DNA from: Phlyctochytrium arcticum
Taxonomy: Eukaryota > Chytridiomycota > Chytridiomycetes > Chytridiales > Chytridiaceae
NCBI GenBank assembly: GCA_025602905.1
Contig: JAHLKI010000002.1
Coordinates: 1,240,001 to 1,304,000, forward strand
Direction of reading: 5' to 3'
DNA: 64,000 nt
The notes below the pieces were generated by a model, which was given only the letters and a program-made list of their open reading frames with translations, made no database searches and was not told where the DNA came from. Numbering within the stretch: the first letter of the stretch is position 1; every line of letters starts with the position of its first letter. This document shows positions 23,270 to 33,239 of this stretch, one piece after another. Made by a program: the position numbers and the translations under genes.

Positions 23270-23900
23270 CAAACTATTGTAGGTAGATAGCAAATGAGCC
23301 TCCATACTTGGACATCTGCGGTTCATAGTTTTGACGATGGACGCGATGGTCATCAAACTTTCCAGTCAATGATGTCCATATTGGAATAGGGAATTGCAAA
23401 GACACAGCGGCTGTTCTGCCGTTATGCACGATATTAATGGTGAATGGTATGATAAAGTAATAAGATTGTCTCGATTTGTGCCATATGGGCGAAGAAAATT
23501 TCAAGTGTGTTGAGATGAAGAGGAAGGCAGAATATGATCTCGGAACATGACAGATATTTGCAATAAACTTCCAAAACGCTGCAGGTAGATAACAATAAGT
23601 GCCTCAAGACTTGACCGTGTGCGGTACATTGTCTTTGTCTTCATCCTCCCATGTAAATCAGAGGTGGATGCGATGGTCATCAAACTTTCATCTTTAATGC
23701 CAATGATAGACCGTATAGGTGAAAGGTATTGCAAAGACAACGCCGCCGTTTGACTGTTATGTAAAAGATGGAATGGCACGGTAAAGTAAATAAGATTGTG
23801 ATTATTGGTATAACATGGGGGAGTTTGTTTGCCAAGATGGAAAGGAAAAAGAAATATGATATCCAATGAAACGAAACGAAATGTCAGAGATATATGCAAA
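23270..23900. repeat. Two tandem units of about 300 bp upstream of the DUF6729/DDE gene
   Basis: Shared blocks in the same order: AGGTAGATA (about 23280 and 23584), GATGGTCATCAAACTTTC (about 23346 and 23670), TTGCAAAGACA (about 23393 and 23729), AAAGTAA...TAAGATTGT (about 23454 and 23782), then GAAAATTT or AAAGAAATATGAT segments. The second unit ends about 50 bp before the TATA box of the gene. Confidence 0.75.
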
Positions 23901-23941
23901 GTCCAGATCCAAATTCCAACGCTGGCCTGAGCTCAGCGCAC

Positions 23942-23959
23942 TCCCTATAAAAAGGGAGC
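23942..23959 (+). promoter_or_regulatory. TATA box of the DUF6729/DDE gene
   Basis: CTCCCTATAAAAAGGGAG is a TATA box within a short palindrome (CTCCCT/AGGGAG), about 105 bp upstream of ATG 24056. Confidence 0.65.
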
Positions 23960-24055
23960 CATTGGCCACCGGCACCCACCACTCTTCACCATCAACAATC
24001 CCTTGTTTCCAGTCTTCTCCCTTCCCCTGCTTCCAAACCTTCATTTCTGCGCGCC

Positions 24056-26310
24056 ATGTCCAAACAACAGCTCATCACCGGGACTCTTAAACAGGCCCTC
24101 ACAAAGAAGACCTTTCAGGCCGCCATCATCTTCCCTGAAGACAATAAATTCCTCACCACCAACCACTCACTGTTCACCCGGCCTGTCTTTCCTTGGACCC
24201 CTAAGCTCTTCTTCAAAAACAAGATCCCTCCCTGCCCTCAATGCAACCGTGACCACTGTGTTCCAAAGAGTAAGTACAGTACTATCATTGAGGCCCCCAA
24301 CAGTCCCAAAACTAACTTGAAGTTGTCTTTTGTTTCTTCAGTCAAGGAATACTTGTCCCGTATTGGACAAGACTTTAGTCACTGCATCGACATCCTGTAC
24401 ATCGCCTACACTTGCCCGCTGAAAGGAACTCAGTTTACCACCATCACCAACTCTTTCCTCCAGAAAGTTGGTCCTGCCATTGCGAACCGCTGCCCGTTCT
24501 ACTTCTCCCACAAGACCGCCATCACCCGTCAATTGTTCCGCGGCATCCACAAGGCCATCATGTCGCCCAAAGGAATTGCCAGACTCGCGAAAGCCGTCAA
24601 CACCCAGCGCATGGCTCGCTACGGTGATCTCTTGGTCGAACACGCCGCCCGCGTCAACAAAGAGTTTGCGCTAGCCGATACGGAACAGAAGCCTCAACCG
24701 TGGTCCTTCAAACAATACATGACGGAACATGAGTCGATCAATCCCCGCGCCATGCAAGATGCTTGGCTCTTCTTCACATCCCCTATGCCTGCCATTGCCA
24801 AGGTCATGATGGAAATGGTGGCAGCCAACAAAGCCATCATGTATGACGCCAGCCAAAAGTATCCGGGCAAGATGCGCGCCGAAGATCCTGAAACTCACTC
24901 ACTTGTCACCCCCCAAGAACTGAAGCTGGTGAACATTGTGCAGAACGAAGTCGGAGAGATCATGGCATACGACCTTCTCGAAAAGGAGAGCCATGCGTGC
25001 CTAGGTCCCGTACTGAAGAGAGTCAAAGCCGTCAACAAAGCGCATGGGATCATACCAACAGGTGTGTGTTGCTTGTATTTACTGTTGTTGCAAGTCCAAA
25101 TCTTCTAACGCATTTTGATGAGCAGAAGCCGAGCCAATCATTGTGGTATGTGACCAAGTTACCCGGGACAAAAAAATCATCAAGGCCATGGGACCGCACT
25201 ACAAGCCCAAGCAGGATCCCTTCCACCTCTTCCAAAGGTATGCTATCACGTTGCCTTGTCTTCATGCTCTTGTTGAGGCGGTACTAACGAATCCCTGTAT
25301 AGAATCAACGAGAAAATCAGTGGCAAAGGTGTCACCAGTTCCATATCAAACAAGATCAGGGAGGCACTCTACTACACCGAAGGCGAGCTCAAGGGCGAGC
25401 TAAAGGAACACACCCAGGCGGCGAAAGACTTCAAAGCCGCCTGCAACACGGTGGTCCGGGCCGACCTGAACCAAGGATCTGATGCCTGGAGGGAGTGGCA
25501 AGGATCCGTCAAGAACAACACATTCCTCATTGCCAACGGCTTCGCGAGTATGGACGGCCGGATCAATTTGCATTACGAACAAGACACCCATTGGAAACTC
25601 TTGCACTCCAGCGGGGTGGAAAGCACCAACAACCTCCTCTCTCAATTATCGAAGCGCAAAATGGGACCAAAGTTGGCAGTTTGGATTCTGTACTGTTTTG
25701 TTGTTGAAGTGAGTATCTACCAGAAATGTTCTTGCGCACTTCCAAGATCACCTAGCTAACTTAATCACCTCTTCTTCAGAGAAACATCGAAGTTGGCCAG
25801 CTGGTTGGCCGGATTCCGAACCTCTACCAAGTGGATATTCTGACACTGCTCAAGCTCCCCCTCCTGACCAACAACCTCGTGGCGCCAAAACCCCAACTCG
25901 ACTTTGCCTTGACCATCTGGAACAAGCTCAAGGAGACCGGCGAGGCCACCAGATCCAAGGATCCAGCAACTATCTTGGTGTCGGACTGGGACTTCCTCTA
26001 CGGTGTGGCCCAGCCCAGACAATCCAACGAGAACGGTGTGCAAACGGAGCAGCCAGCAGGTCCCCAAACCATCCAGACATTCTTCGGTGCAAGGAACTCC
26101 ACCAAAGCCGGACCGAGGGAGCTGAACGCCCTGAAGCTCAATGCCATCCAATTCCTGAAAAAAGTATTCGTACCAGTTATACCCCGGCTTGGAGGGCTAT
26201 TTGGAATAAATAGGGCCACTCGGGCCGCTGCACGAGTGCGACTGCAGCGGCCCGAGTGGCCCTATTTATTCCAAATAGCCCGACCAAAGCAAGGGTGTAT
26301 AACTGATTAA
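24056..26310 (+). CDS. Putative DDE transposase with N-terminal DUF6729-like domain, five exons
   Basis: Exons 24056-24269, 24342-25061, 25126-25237, 25303-25708 and 25780-26310, all joined in frame by GT-AG introns of 65-72 nt. The N-terminal region (about residues 30-160) has PWTPKLFF, a CPQC pair and a later block (ITNSFLQKVGPAIANRCPFYF) that resembles DUF6729 of fungal and animal transposon proteins. The core has VVCDQVTRDKK followed by DPFHLFQRINEK, a usual second-Asp region in DDE proteins of the KDZ type, and SSGVESTNNLLSQL, which could supply the Glu. The catalytic residues are inferred, not proven. No stop or frameshift interrupts it. The last about 45 codons are derived from an inserted MITE. 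Without the MITE and one target copy the frame would end in about 14 other residues. TIRs of a host element were not found. Confidence 0.65.
26174..26305. mobile_element. 132-bp MITE with long inner palindrome
   Basis: Ends CAGTTATAC and GTATAACTG; the outer about 20 bp are imperfect inverted repeats. Inside, GGCTATTTGGAATAAATAGG and the following GGCCACTCGGGCC continue into a near-perfect palindrome with arms of about 38 bp around a 10-bp centre. Flanks are ATTCGTAC (26166-26173) and ATTAATAC (26306-26313), an 8-bp target duplication with two mismatches, as in hAT-like elements. The insertion replaced the C-terminus of the DUF6729/DDE gene. Confidence 0.8.
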
Positions 26311-26399
26311 TACCACTGGAGGTACTTTTCGAGTGGGTACGACTACAGAAACTATGATATTTGACAAACGTCTACAGATACTTCCTAACAAATATATAT

Positions 26400-27771
26400 C
26401 TATCTCTGCTGAATGTTAAAAGTTACGTTGTTGAAGCTACCACTGAAGGTGAACATAGGGACCGGTGCAGTCATCGTGTCTCTAACGACCAGGCTCTGAT
26501 GCTCCTCTCTGACAGCATCCTTTCTGACCATAGTACGGTGTTCTTCACTGATGGAGCTTGATATCGCAATCTGTGACTTGCTACTCCCGGCGACGACGGC
26601 AACTGGGTCGCTACTCCCGGCGACGGCAGCAACTTGAGCGACTGTATTACTACACATCGCTGTCATTACTGCAATGCGCTTCTCGTCGGTCATCTTATTG
26701 TAATGCGAGAGTCCTTCCACACTGCGGTGACTACTGAGCTTCATAGCTGTATCCTGATGGACACCTGCCTCCAAGATGGCTGTGTTCGCCGTGCTCCGAA
26801 ACGAATGCGGCACCAACTTACGACCTCTTGGGTCAATCTTTGCACTTTCACATGCAGATTTTACCCAGGTTGCCATCGTGTTTTTGCCAACTGCACCATT
26901 TTTGTACCAATTACCGCTACCGTCAGGTCGAACTCCTTGATAATTAGGGGAAAGAAAGAATTTCTGATGATCGCAGTTTAAACGTTTGAGAAGGTACTTG
27001 TCAACATCTGCCGCGGCAGGTCCAGGTGGAATAACGTTGATTGGTTGTTTTTGTCAACGTGCTTCGTTTGTCGGAAATAGCAACGCCCATTTTCATCAAT
27101 CTTTCTCTCCAGGTCTTTTAACAACAAGGTCCAGGGGCTCCCACCTCTCTCGACCGGATATAATGCCACATGGATGTACACGCGATGCAACAAGCCGGCG
27201 GGGGTAGACGGATTGCAAAACTGTGAATCCAGTAGGCGTTCCATTCCTCCTTCGTGAAGTTGTCGGCGGACTTCGTGCCGGTGTGACCTTCCTGTTGCAG
27301 TCGCTTCAGCCGCGCATTGAGAACTTTCTGGGCACCGCTAAACTCCACATCACTATGAATATTAAAAGATTCGCCGTCAAGCTCTCTGAGCTCTTTGAAA
27401 TAGCGACCCATAGCACCGTAGCATATGTTTAGACTCGAATCTTTGAGTTCTTGCTGATTTTGCTGACGAACTTGGCTAATAAACTGCTCCATATGATGAT
27501 TAAGTTCTTTTTTAGATACCGTTGCATCGTCGAAATTTTCAGGCAGGCAGCTCTTGTACACCTCCCATTTCCTGACCCGTGTATTGGTGCTCGCTTGCGT
27601 ATTCCCGTTTCGGTTGGTTTCCTTCATCGCCAAAATTTCTTCCTGAGGGACTTGTCGGTATGGTCTGTCGCTGTTCTCCGAGACTTCTACCGCTGAGATA
27701 GGGCGTTTAAGAGGTACAGTGGTTCGCTGGGCTGCAGGTCCAGGTACTAGAGGGATCTCATCTTCTTCCAA
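26400..27771 (-). pseudogene. DUF3504/CryptonA-like tyrosine recombinase, frameshifted
   Basis: The N-terminal half (27771-27240) contains NICYGAMGRYFKEL, FNIHSDVEF and VLNARLKRLQ, the pattern of the N-terminal domain of DUF3504/Crypton-derived proteins. The middle (27244-27050) continues in another frame and holds ERGG, a likely first catalytic Arg. The C-terminal part (about 27060-26400) is in a third frame and carries HSFR, SSHRS and HYNK, i.e. H-x-x-R, His and the nucleophile Tyr. Two frame changes (about 27240 and 27050) break the gene. The open frame runs upstream to about 27935 without an ATG, so a first exon may be missing. It belongs to a different Crypton lineage from the GCR1_C type at 14357-16704. 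Confidence 0.8.
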
Positions 27772-28000
27772 ATCCGATTTTTCACGCGTCTGATTGGCAA
27801 GTTGCGCGCTCTTCTTTAAATTGGGCCCTGCGGTCGGGCAGGAAGACGAAGTGTGAGTCTGGGCATAGGTTATGGTGGTAATAGGATGGGTTTGGGAGAA
27901 GAGATTGAGATGATCTAGATCGGGGAGATCGCGGGGCTATTTTGTCGCTTTTCTTTGCGACGGAATTACATGACTTTGCCGCCACTTAGCGTGACTTTGC

Positions 28001-28031
28001 CACAGGGCTATTTCAGTGAAATAGCCCTGTG
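28001..28031. repeat. 31-bp perfect palindrome
   Basis: CACAGGGCTATTT-CAGTG-AAATAGCCCTGTG. The core GGGCTATTT is also the core of the MITE palindrome at 26174-26305. Confidence 0.8.
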
Positions 28032-28188
28032 CTGGGACATGGCTGTGCCCAGATCCGCCTGACTGTGCCGATGTGCGCCTCTCTTTTCTTGACTGTGCCC
28101 CCAGGTTTATTTGAGTTTGAAAAGCCCTCGAGAAATAGAACCACCTGTGGTATTAGACATAGAACCCACCGACATCACCAGCGCAACG

Positions 28189-29534
28189 ATGAACAAAAAG
28201 GAGTATACCCTCTTTCGGCGCACACTTCGCCAACAACAAGATATTCCCACCGAAGAGGGAGAAAAGTTCCAAATCGCCACATGTCCCATTGCCACCATCA
28301 TCCTGTACAATGCGGCAGTTGCCCATCTCCCGGAAGATTCTGGCGTGGGCCACGAAACTCTCCGAATCATTCAAGAACGAGTCAACATCCACAAGAACAA
28401 GCCGCCTCCAGCACAAGAAGACTGGCTTGAGGAGCCAGAATCTTCAATCCCAGTGGTACAACTGCAGCGGCTTCCAAAGCAACGGTCAGAAGACAAATAT
28501 CTGGCTGTGTTCGAGAAAGGGGTCACTCAGACACATTGGCCGCAACCAAACTCACCTGGAAGCAGGAGCGCTTCTCTCAACTGATGCGTCTCACGGCTAT
28601 GTTGACCAACAAACTCGCATCGTCCCCAGGAAGTGATTGACAGGCGATTTGACACGCTATGGAAAAAGGCTAAACGTGATGCTTCTCGTGAAAAGGTACA
28701 GAGTGCAACAACTATGAACTTACCCACATGGATACTGACCAGATTTGCTTCCTTAGAAACAACAATTGGCAGCCACATACGCAGACGAAAGCTCCGAAGC
28801 ATCTTGGGAAGGACAAGAGTCATCTGACAAATCATCTACCTCGGACTCTGAGCTCGCACCCGAAGAGGTCAGCAACGGCAACCACAGCGAAACGGATACC
28901 AGTTCCAATGAGCCAACACCCGCACCATCAATGCCCGACTGGAGCATTGAGTATCTCGCATCCCTCAAGGTCCAAAATCCCAAGCACACCAACAGGATGC
29001 TCCTTGACATGGGGAAGAGAAACAACCCAACGGAGTTCCACAATATGAGTGTGCCCGGTCTCGCCAAACGGCTTCAGCGAATTGCCCTCAAGAAAGCGGA
29101 ACTGGCATCCCCTACTCCTTCCACCGCACCCACCACTCCCACCGATCTCACCACTCCCACCGCTCCCACCGCCGCGCTGTCTCGACCATCCACATCCGTT
29201 ACACCCGCAGTAACGTCAGAGGCCCCATCACTACAAGCATCCTCGTCAGCCAACGACCGCATAACCACGGAACCTGCCGCCACTGGGCACACAAGGAAGC
29301 GTAGCGCATCACCCACCACAAGTCCAGGATTCCGCTGACATTGGCAGTGCACCCACCGAAACGACCACGACCACAGCTGCGGCCCAAGAAAAACGACCCC
29401 GGCTCAAGGCTTGCGACAACTGCAAAAACAAGAAGATCACCTGCAATGGCAAGGCAGTGAATCGCGCACCATACCGGCCACCGAAGAAGAATCTTCGGTC
29501 TTACTTCAACAAAAAGTCTCCCAAAAAGTCGTAG
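28189..29534 (+). pseudogene. Unidentified gene with Cys-rich tail, frameshifted
   Basis: Probable start ATG 28189 (MNKKEYTLFRR); the open frame extends a little upstream. The frame changes near 28520 and near 28620. A GT-AG intron at about 28697-28756 keeps the next join in frame. Then comes a Ser/Thr/Pro-rich acidic linker with Pro-Thr repeats (about 29100-29230). A last frame change near 29330 leads to KRPRLKACDNCKNKKITC, a two-Cys-pair motif reminiscent of the start of a Zn2Cys6 cluster, and a Lys-rich end. I do not recognise the family. It lies between a Crypton and a MULE and could be a second gene of some element or a decayed host gene. Confidence 0.4.
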
Positions 29535-29633
29535 TCTCTGTTGTAAATCATACTCCCCCTATCAATATTTGAATATATCATAGTCCAATAAAAGTTCTGA
29601 AGTGAAAAGCATACCCTGGTCTTGCAATCTTGC

Positions 29634-32600
29634 GAGCGCTCCTCCACGCACAGAATTCTGTACAGAAATTTAGCCTCTTTGGGACAAATGATCTGCAGTC
29701 TTGGCGCGGGTGAGCCGACAGCTTGGAATGGGCGCTTGGGGTTGCACGGCCCGTCCAGCGCCTTTGAGGTAACACCGGTCGGTGCCATGTACGCTTTATA
29801 GTCTTTTCCTCATGGCGCTTTGGGCGTGTCAACACTCCTTCCTCTTTGAGGACCACTGTAAAAACCTATGCAAACGGAATTTCAGGAGAAAAAATCTAAG
29901 TACTTCCAGCCGAGCAACCGTACTTTATGGTTTGTTTTTTTCTTCTAATGAAGACACTGGAAACACGAAGAAATATATATGGTGATTGAAAGCAAAAATA
30001 AAAAAGTATAATGAAAAAAAGTGTAAAGTATCAATAAATATCGAAGCTATGTGCATCTAAGATGACGAAGGCTAAGAAGCCTGAGATGGTCCATATCCCT
30101 GTCCCTGAGTGGATGCCTGAGATGCTCCATATCCCTGTCCCTGAGTGGGTGCCTTGGATGCTCCTTGGGATGACCTATCGGATGCCGGTGCAAATGGGGT
30201 CGTCTGGCAATCGAAGGTATTTTTGCCAGCAACAAGTGGGGGCTCGATCTGAACGCCGTCGATCTCGTACTTGTCCATGAAGTTGGACACAACATCCACC
30301 AGAATCTGCTTCTCAACTGACGTCTTGGTTTGGCATAACAGATCCATCCGTGAAAAGAGGAGGACTAGCTCTGCGTCGTACAGCTGCAAGTCCACGCTGT
30401 CAGGGTCCAGTGGCACGGCGTTGGTGATGTTGGTGGGAACCAGCCATCGCTTCGGGAGGTCTGGCATTGTGGCCGTGAGATTGCCGTTCTCTTCTTCCAG
30501 GATGATGCGGTGGCGGCATGGGATTCCTTTGCTGTACCAAAGTTCGCAGCAGCGGTCGCCCCGCTTGTCTATCGCATCCTGGTCGTCATCAGCCTCTTGC
30601 AGCGCGATATACTCCTGAACAATAATCTTCCAGGCGTAATCGCCGATGTGGAGGGGGAGGAGATGCTGGAGCTCTTCTTGTTCCAGCAGGTACATATGAA
30701 CCCCAATCCGGCTGCTGGCAAGTTTTTGCTTGTAGTCGGCCAGACGTGCGACAATACGTCGGTGAAAGGTTCTGAATGCCACCAAAAGTTCCCCACCCGC
30801 GCTGGCAAGAAACTGCTTGAGGCCCCAGTGAGACGATTCGACGATGGTGGTGCATCCGAGTTCTAGATCCATTGGGGGTGCTGTTGCTCGGGTCAGCTTG
30901 GACGCGTGCTTCAGCCATTCCTTGTCGAGATACTTCCAGACTTTTTCATCCTTGTATTGTTCGCGAAGGGTTTCAATATTTTCATTGTATGCTGTCACGG
31001 AAATGCAGTACATCGCCAACTTGAAATAGTGAATAAAATGCTCTGCATGGCCGAGCTTGAGATCGTCGGTGGGGATCTTGGTTTCAGGGTCATCGTTTTG
31101 GCAGGGCAGCAGTGTCCGTATCTTCGGGAAGGAAAAAAGAAATAAATTCACGCGTAAGTTTATTGCTCCCTCGTTAAGGTTAAATCTGACAAGCATATCT
31201 TACCTTGGCGATAACTGCCTTAATGCAATGCCATAGGCAAATTCTGTGGCGGCCCTCAGGGAATACTTCTTTCATAGCGTTGCCTATCGCGAGAGCTCGG
31301 TCGCTCATGATAATTACATCCTCTGGGATCTGGGGCAAGTGTCTGCGCAGTTCGCGGAAAAACCAGGGAAATGACTCGCCGGTCTCGGTCGCCAGGAAGG
31401 CCTGCGCAACGACAAAAGTGTTCCGGAACTGGTTTTTGGCGACAACGTTCAGCAACTTCATCTTGTATTTGTTTGTACCGAAGATGGTGTCCAGCACTAA
31501 CACATCGCTGCATGTCGCGGCGATTTCCTTGACCGTGGGGTGGATCCAGACAATTGATTCAAGACCTTTTTCAGTAGTAATCCGAAACCCGGTGTGGTAG
31601 CCCAGTTCCTTCACTTCCTCCAAAAGATCATGCGTCGCGCTGGCGTTGTGGGTGCGGACTTTTCCGCGTTGAATGATAATATCGATTTCCTTGGGTGTGA
31701 CGGGAATGCCAATTTCATGACATCTTTCGACGAGGTCAGCGATGCGAGTGTTCTTGCCGTGGAGGTCCACAATCTCGGTGCGCATCTCGCCAGATACAAT
31801 GCGGTGTTCCGGGTAGGCAGATGGATCAACCATGTCATGGTTGTGCTCATTGACAATCTCCTTGATAAACACACCCGCGGGGCCGCATTTGGCCTTGACC
31901 CTCCAGGGGCAGGACGACTTCTTGCATTTGGTGTTAATTTTAGTGCGTTCGTCCGGAGTACAGTAGCACGGAAATCACCGGATTTCTTGCAGCTGTAGTG
32001 GATAGTTCGTTCGTTGTTGTATGTGTAGCTGCTCAGAACTATGACTGCAAAGCCAGTCTCCGCGGCAAAAGACTGCAATGCTTCTTTCAACGAAGACTCG
32101 GAATTGAATGTCTGTGGCAGGAGCGCGAGTAGGGCAGGCGGAAGGTTGGTGTTTGGATCGGCCATAGTTTTAGTGATAGGATTTGAGGGTAGATGACAAT
32201 CAAGGTAGTCTGGTACCGGGAGGGCAACCGGTTCCAGCTCTCTTTTATACACATGAAATTCCCCTTGAACAACACTATTTTTTCTCAACTGGACATCCAA
32301 ACCATACGATGTTTTACATTTGAAACAATGGAGACAAAACATTCTAGGTAAAAGAGGTGCATGCCGCCTACAAGCTCCGTTTTCTCACGCTTGAATCTAT
32401 AGAACTCGGCTACAGATCTGGCGGCTGCTCGCAAAATGCGCGCTTTTCTAGTCCGAGGTCGACTGGGTTCCCACGCGTCGCGTCGCTGAGACGTCTGGTG
32501 TGTCGTCCGGGACCGGGGGTCCGACTCATCCCGGTTGGGCCGCTGGATTTCATAATATGCTGGAAAAAAAATCATCGGGAAAAGACTTCAGACACTCTGC

Positions 32601-32978
32601 AAGTTTTGTGGATGCAGGACAGGTACCAACCATCCACTCGTAGTATGATATTACATTAGTCCCGCGGAAAATCCTGGATTTTTTGTCCCAAATTTTGTTT
32701 GTGTTGGTTTTCATACTGGTGCTCCAAGTGGACGGCGGGTTGACACGTCAAAACGGATATGAGGAAGACACTATAACATTGTACATGTTTTATGCTGGCA
32801 CCGTGTCACCTTGAGGTGCTGGACCATGGGGTTGGCCCTCCCCCGAGGATGTACCAGTGTACCCATGCAACCCCAAGCGCCCATTCCACGCTGTCGGCTC
32901 ACCCGCGCCGAGACTGCGGATCATTTGTCCCAAAGGGTCTAAATTTCTGTACAGAATTCTGTGCGTGGAGGAGCGCTC
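29634..32978 (-). mobile_element. MULE-3, complete element with perfect 9-bp TSD
   Basis: Starts GAGCGCTCCTCCACGCACAG at 29634 and ends with its complement at 32978. The terminal repeats stay similar for about 120 bp. Both sides are flanked by CAATCTTGC (29625-29633 and 32979-32987), a perfect 9-bp duplication. The element is 3,345 bp long and has one transposase gene on the minus strand. Confidence 0.95.
30072..32165 (-). pseudogene. MULE-3 transposase (FAR1-like), one frameshift
   Basis: Starts at ATG 32165 (MADPNTNLPP). The FAR1-like start (LQSFAAETGFAVIVL) breaks near 31975, where a 1-nt loss or 2-nt gain moves the reading into another frame that continues CYCTPDERTK, CPWRVKAKCG and EHNHD. 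The DDE core has LVLDTIFGTNKYKM (first Asp), MSDRALAIGNA (second Asp), CLWHCIKAVIAK, and TTIVESSHWGLK with a likely Glu. A GT-AG intron at about 31123-31203 joins core and C-terminal parts. A SWIM-like CCELWYSKGIPCRHR follows. The tail ends in short repeats (two QGQGYG units). One frameshift is the only clear lesion. Confidence 0.88.
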
Positions 32979-33123
32979 CAATCTTGCCACCATCTTGGCA
33001 GTAACTTGTTGGAACTTGCAAATAATGCGAAAACGGTGGATCTTGGGGCAGTTGAGCGTTGGGCGGAGTCTTACATAATACGGCACGCTATTGCAAGCGC
33101 ATTATCTGATGAATTTTATCGCG

Positions 33124-33190
33124 CTGCGGTAGCCCAGTGGTTAAGGTCAATCGAGAGAGTGCAACACTACGCATTTGAGTCCGTCAATGT
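33124..33190 (+). other. tRNA-like (pol III promoter-like) segment
   Basis: GGTAGCCCAGTGGTTAAGG fits the A box of tRNA genes well. CATTTGAGTCC about 45 bp later is a weak B box. The cloverleaf stems do not form, so this is at most a tRNA relic or a SINE head. It sits between MULE-3 and MULE-4. Confidence 0.3.
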
Positions 33191-33239
33191 GTTATATCTC
33201 ATGATTTTTTTCATTGTCATATGTTTTCCTTTTTTTCAA

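Noticed and set aside
29100..29230. Mucin-like host surface protein from Pro/Thr repeats
   Set aside because: No signal peptide or continuous frame; it belongs to a frameshifted gene with a Cys-rich tail.
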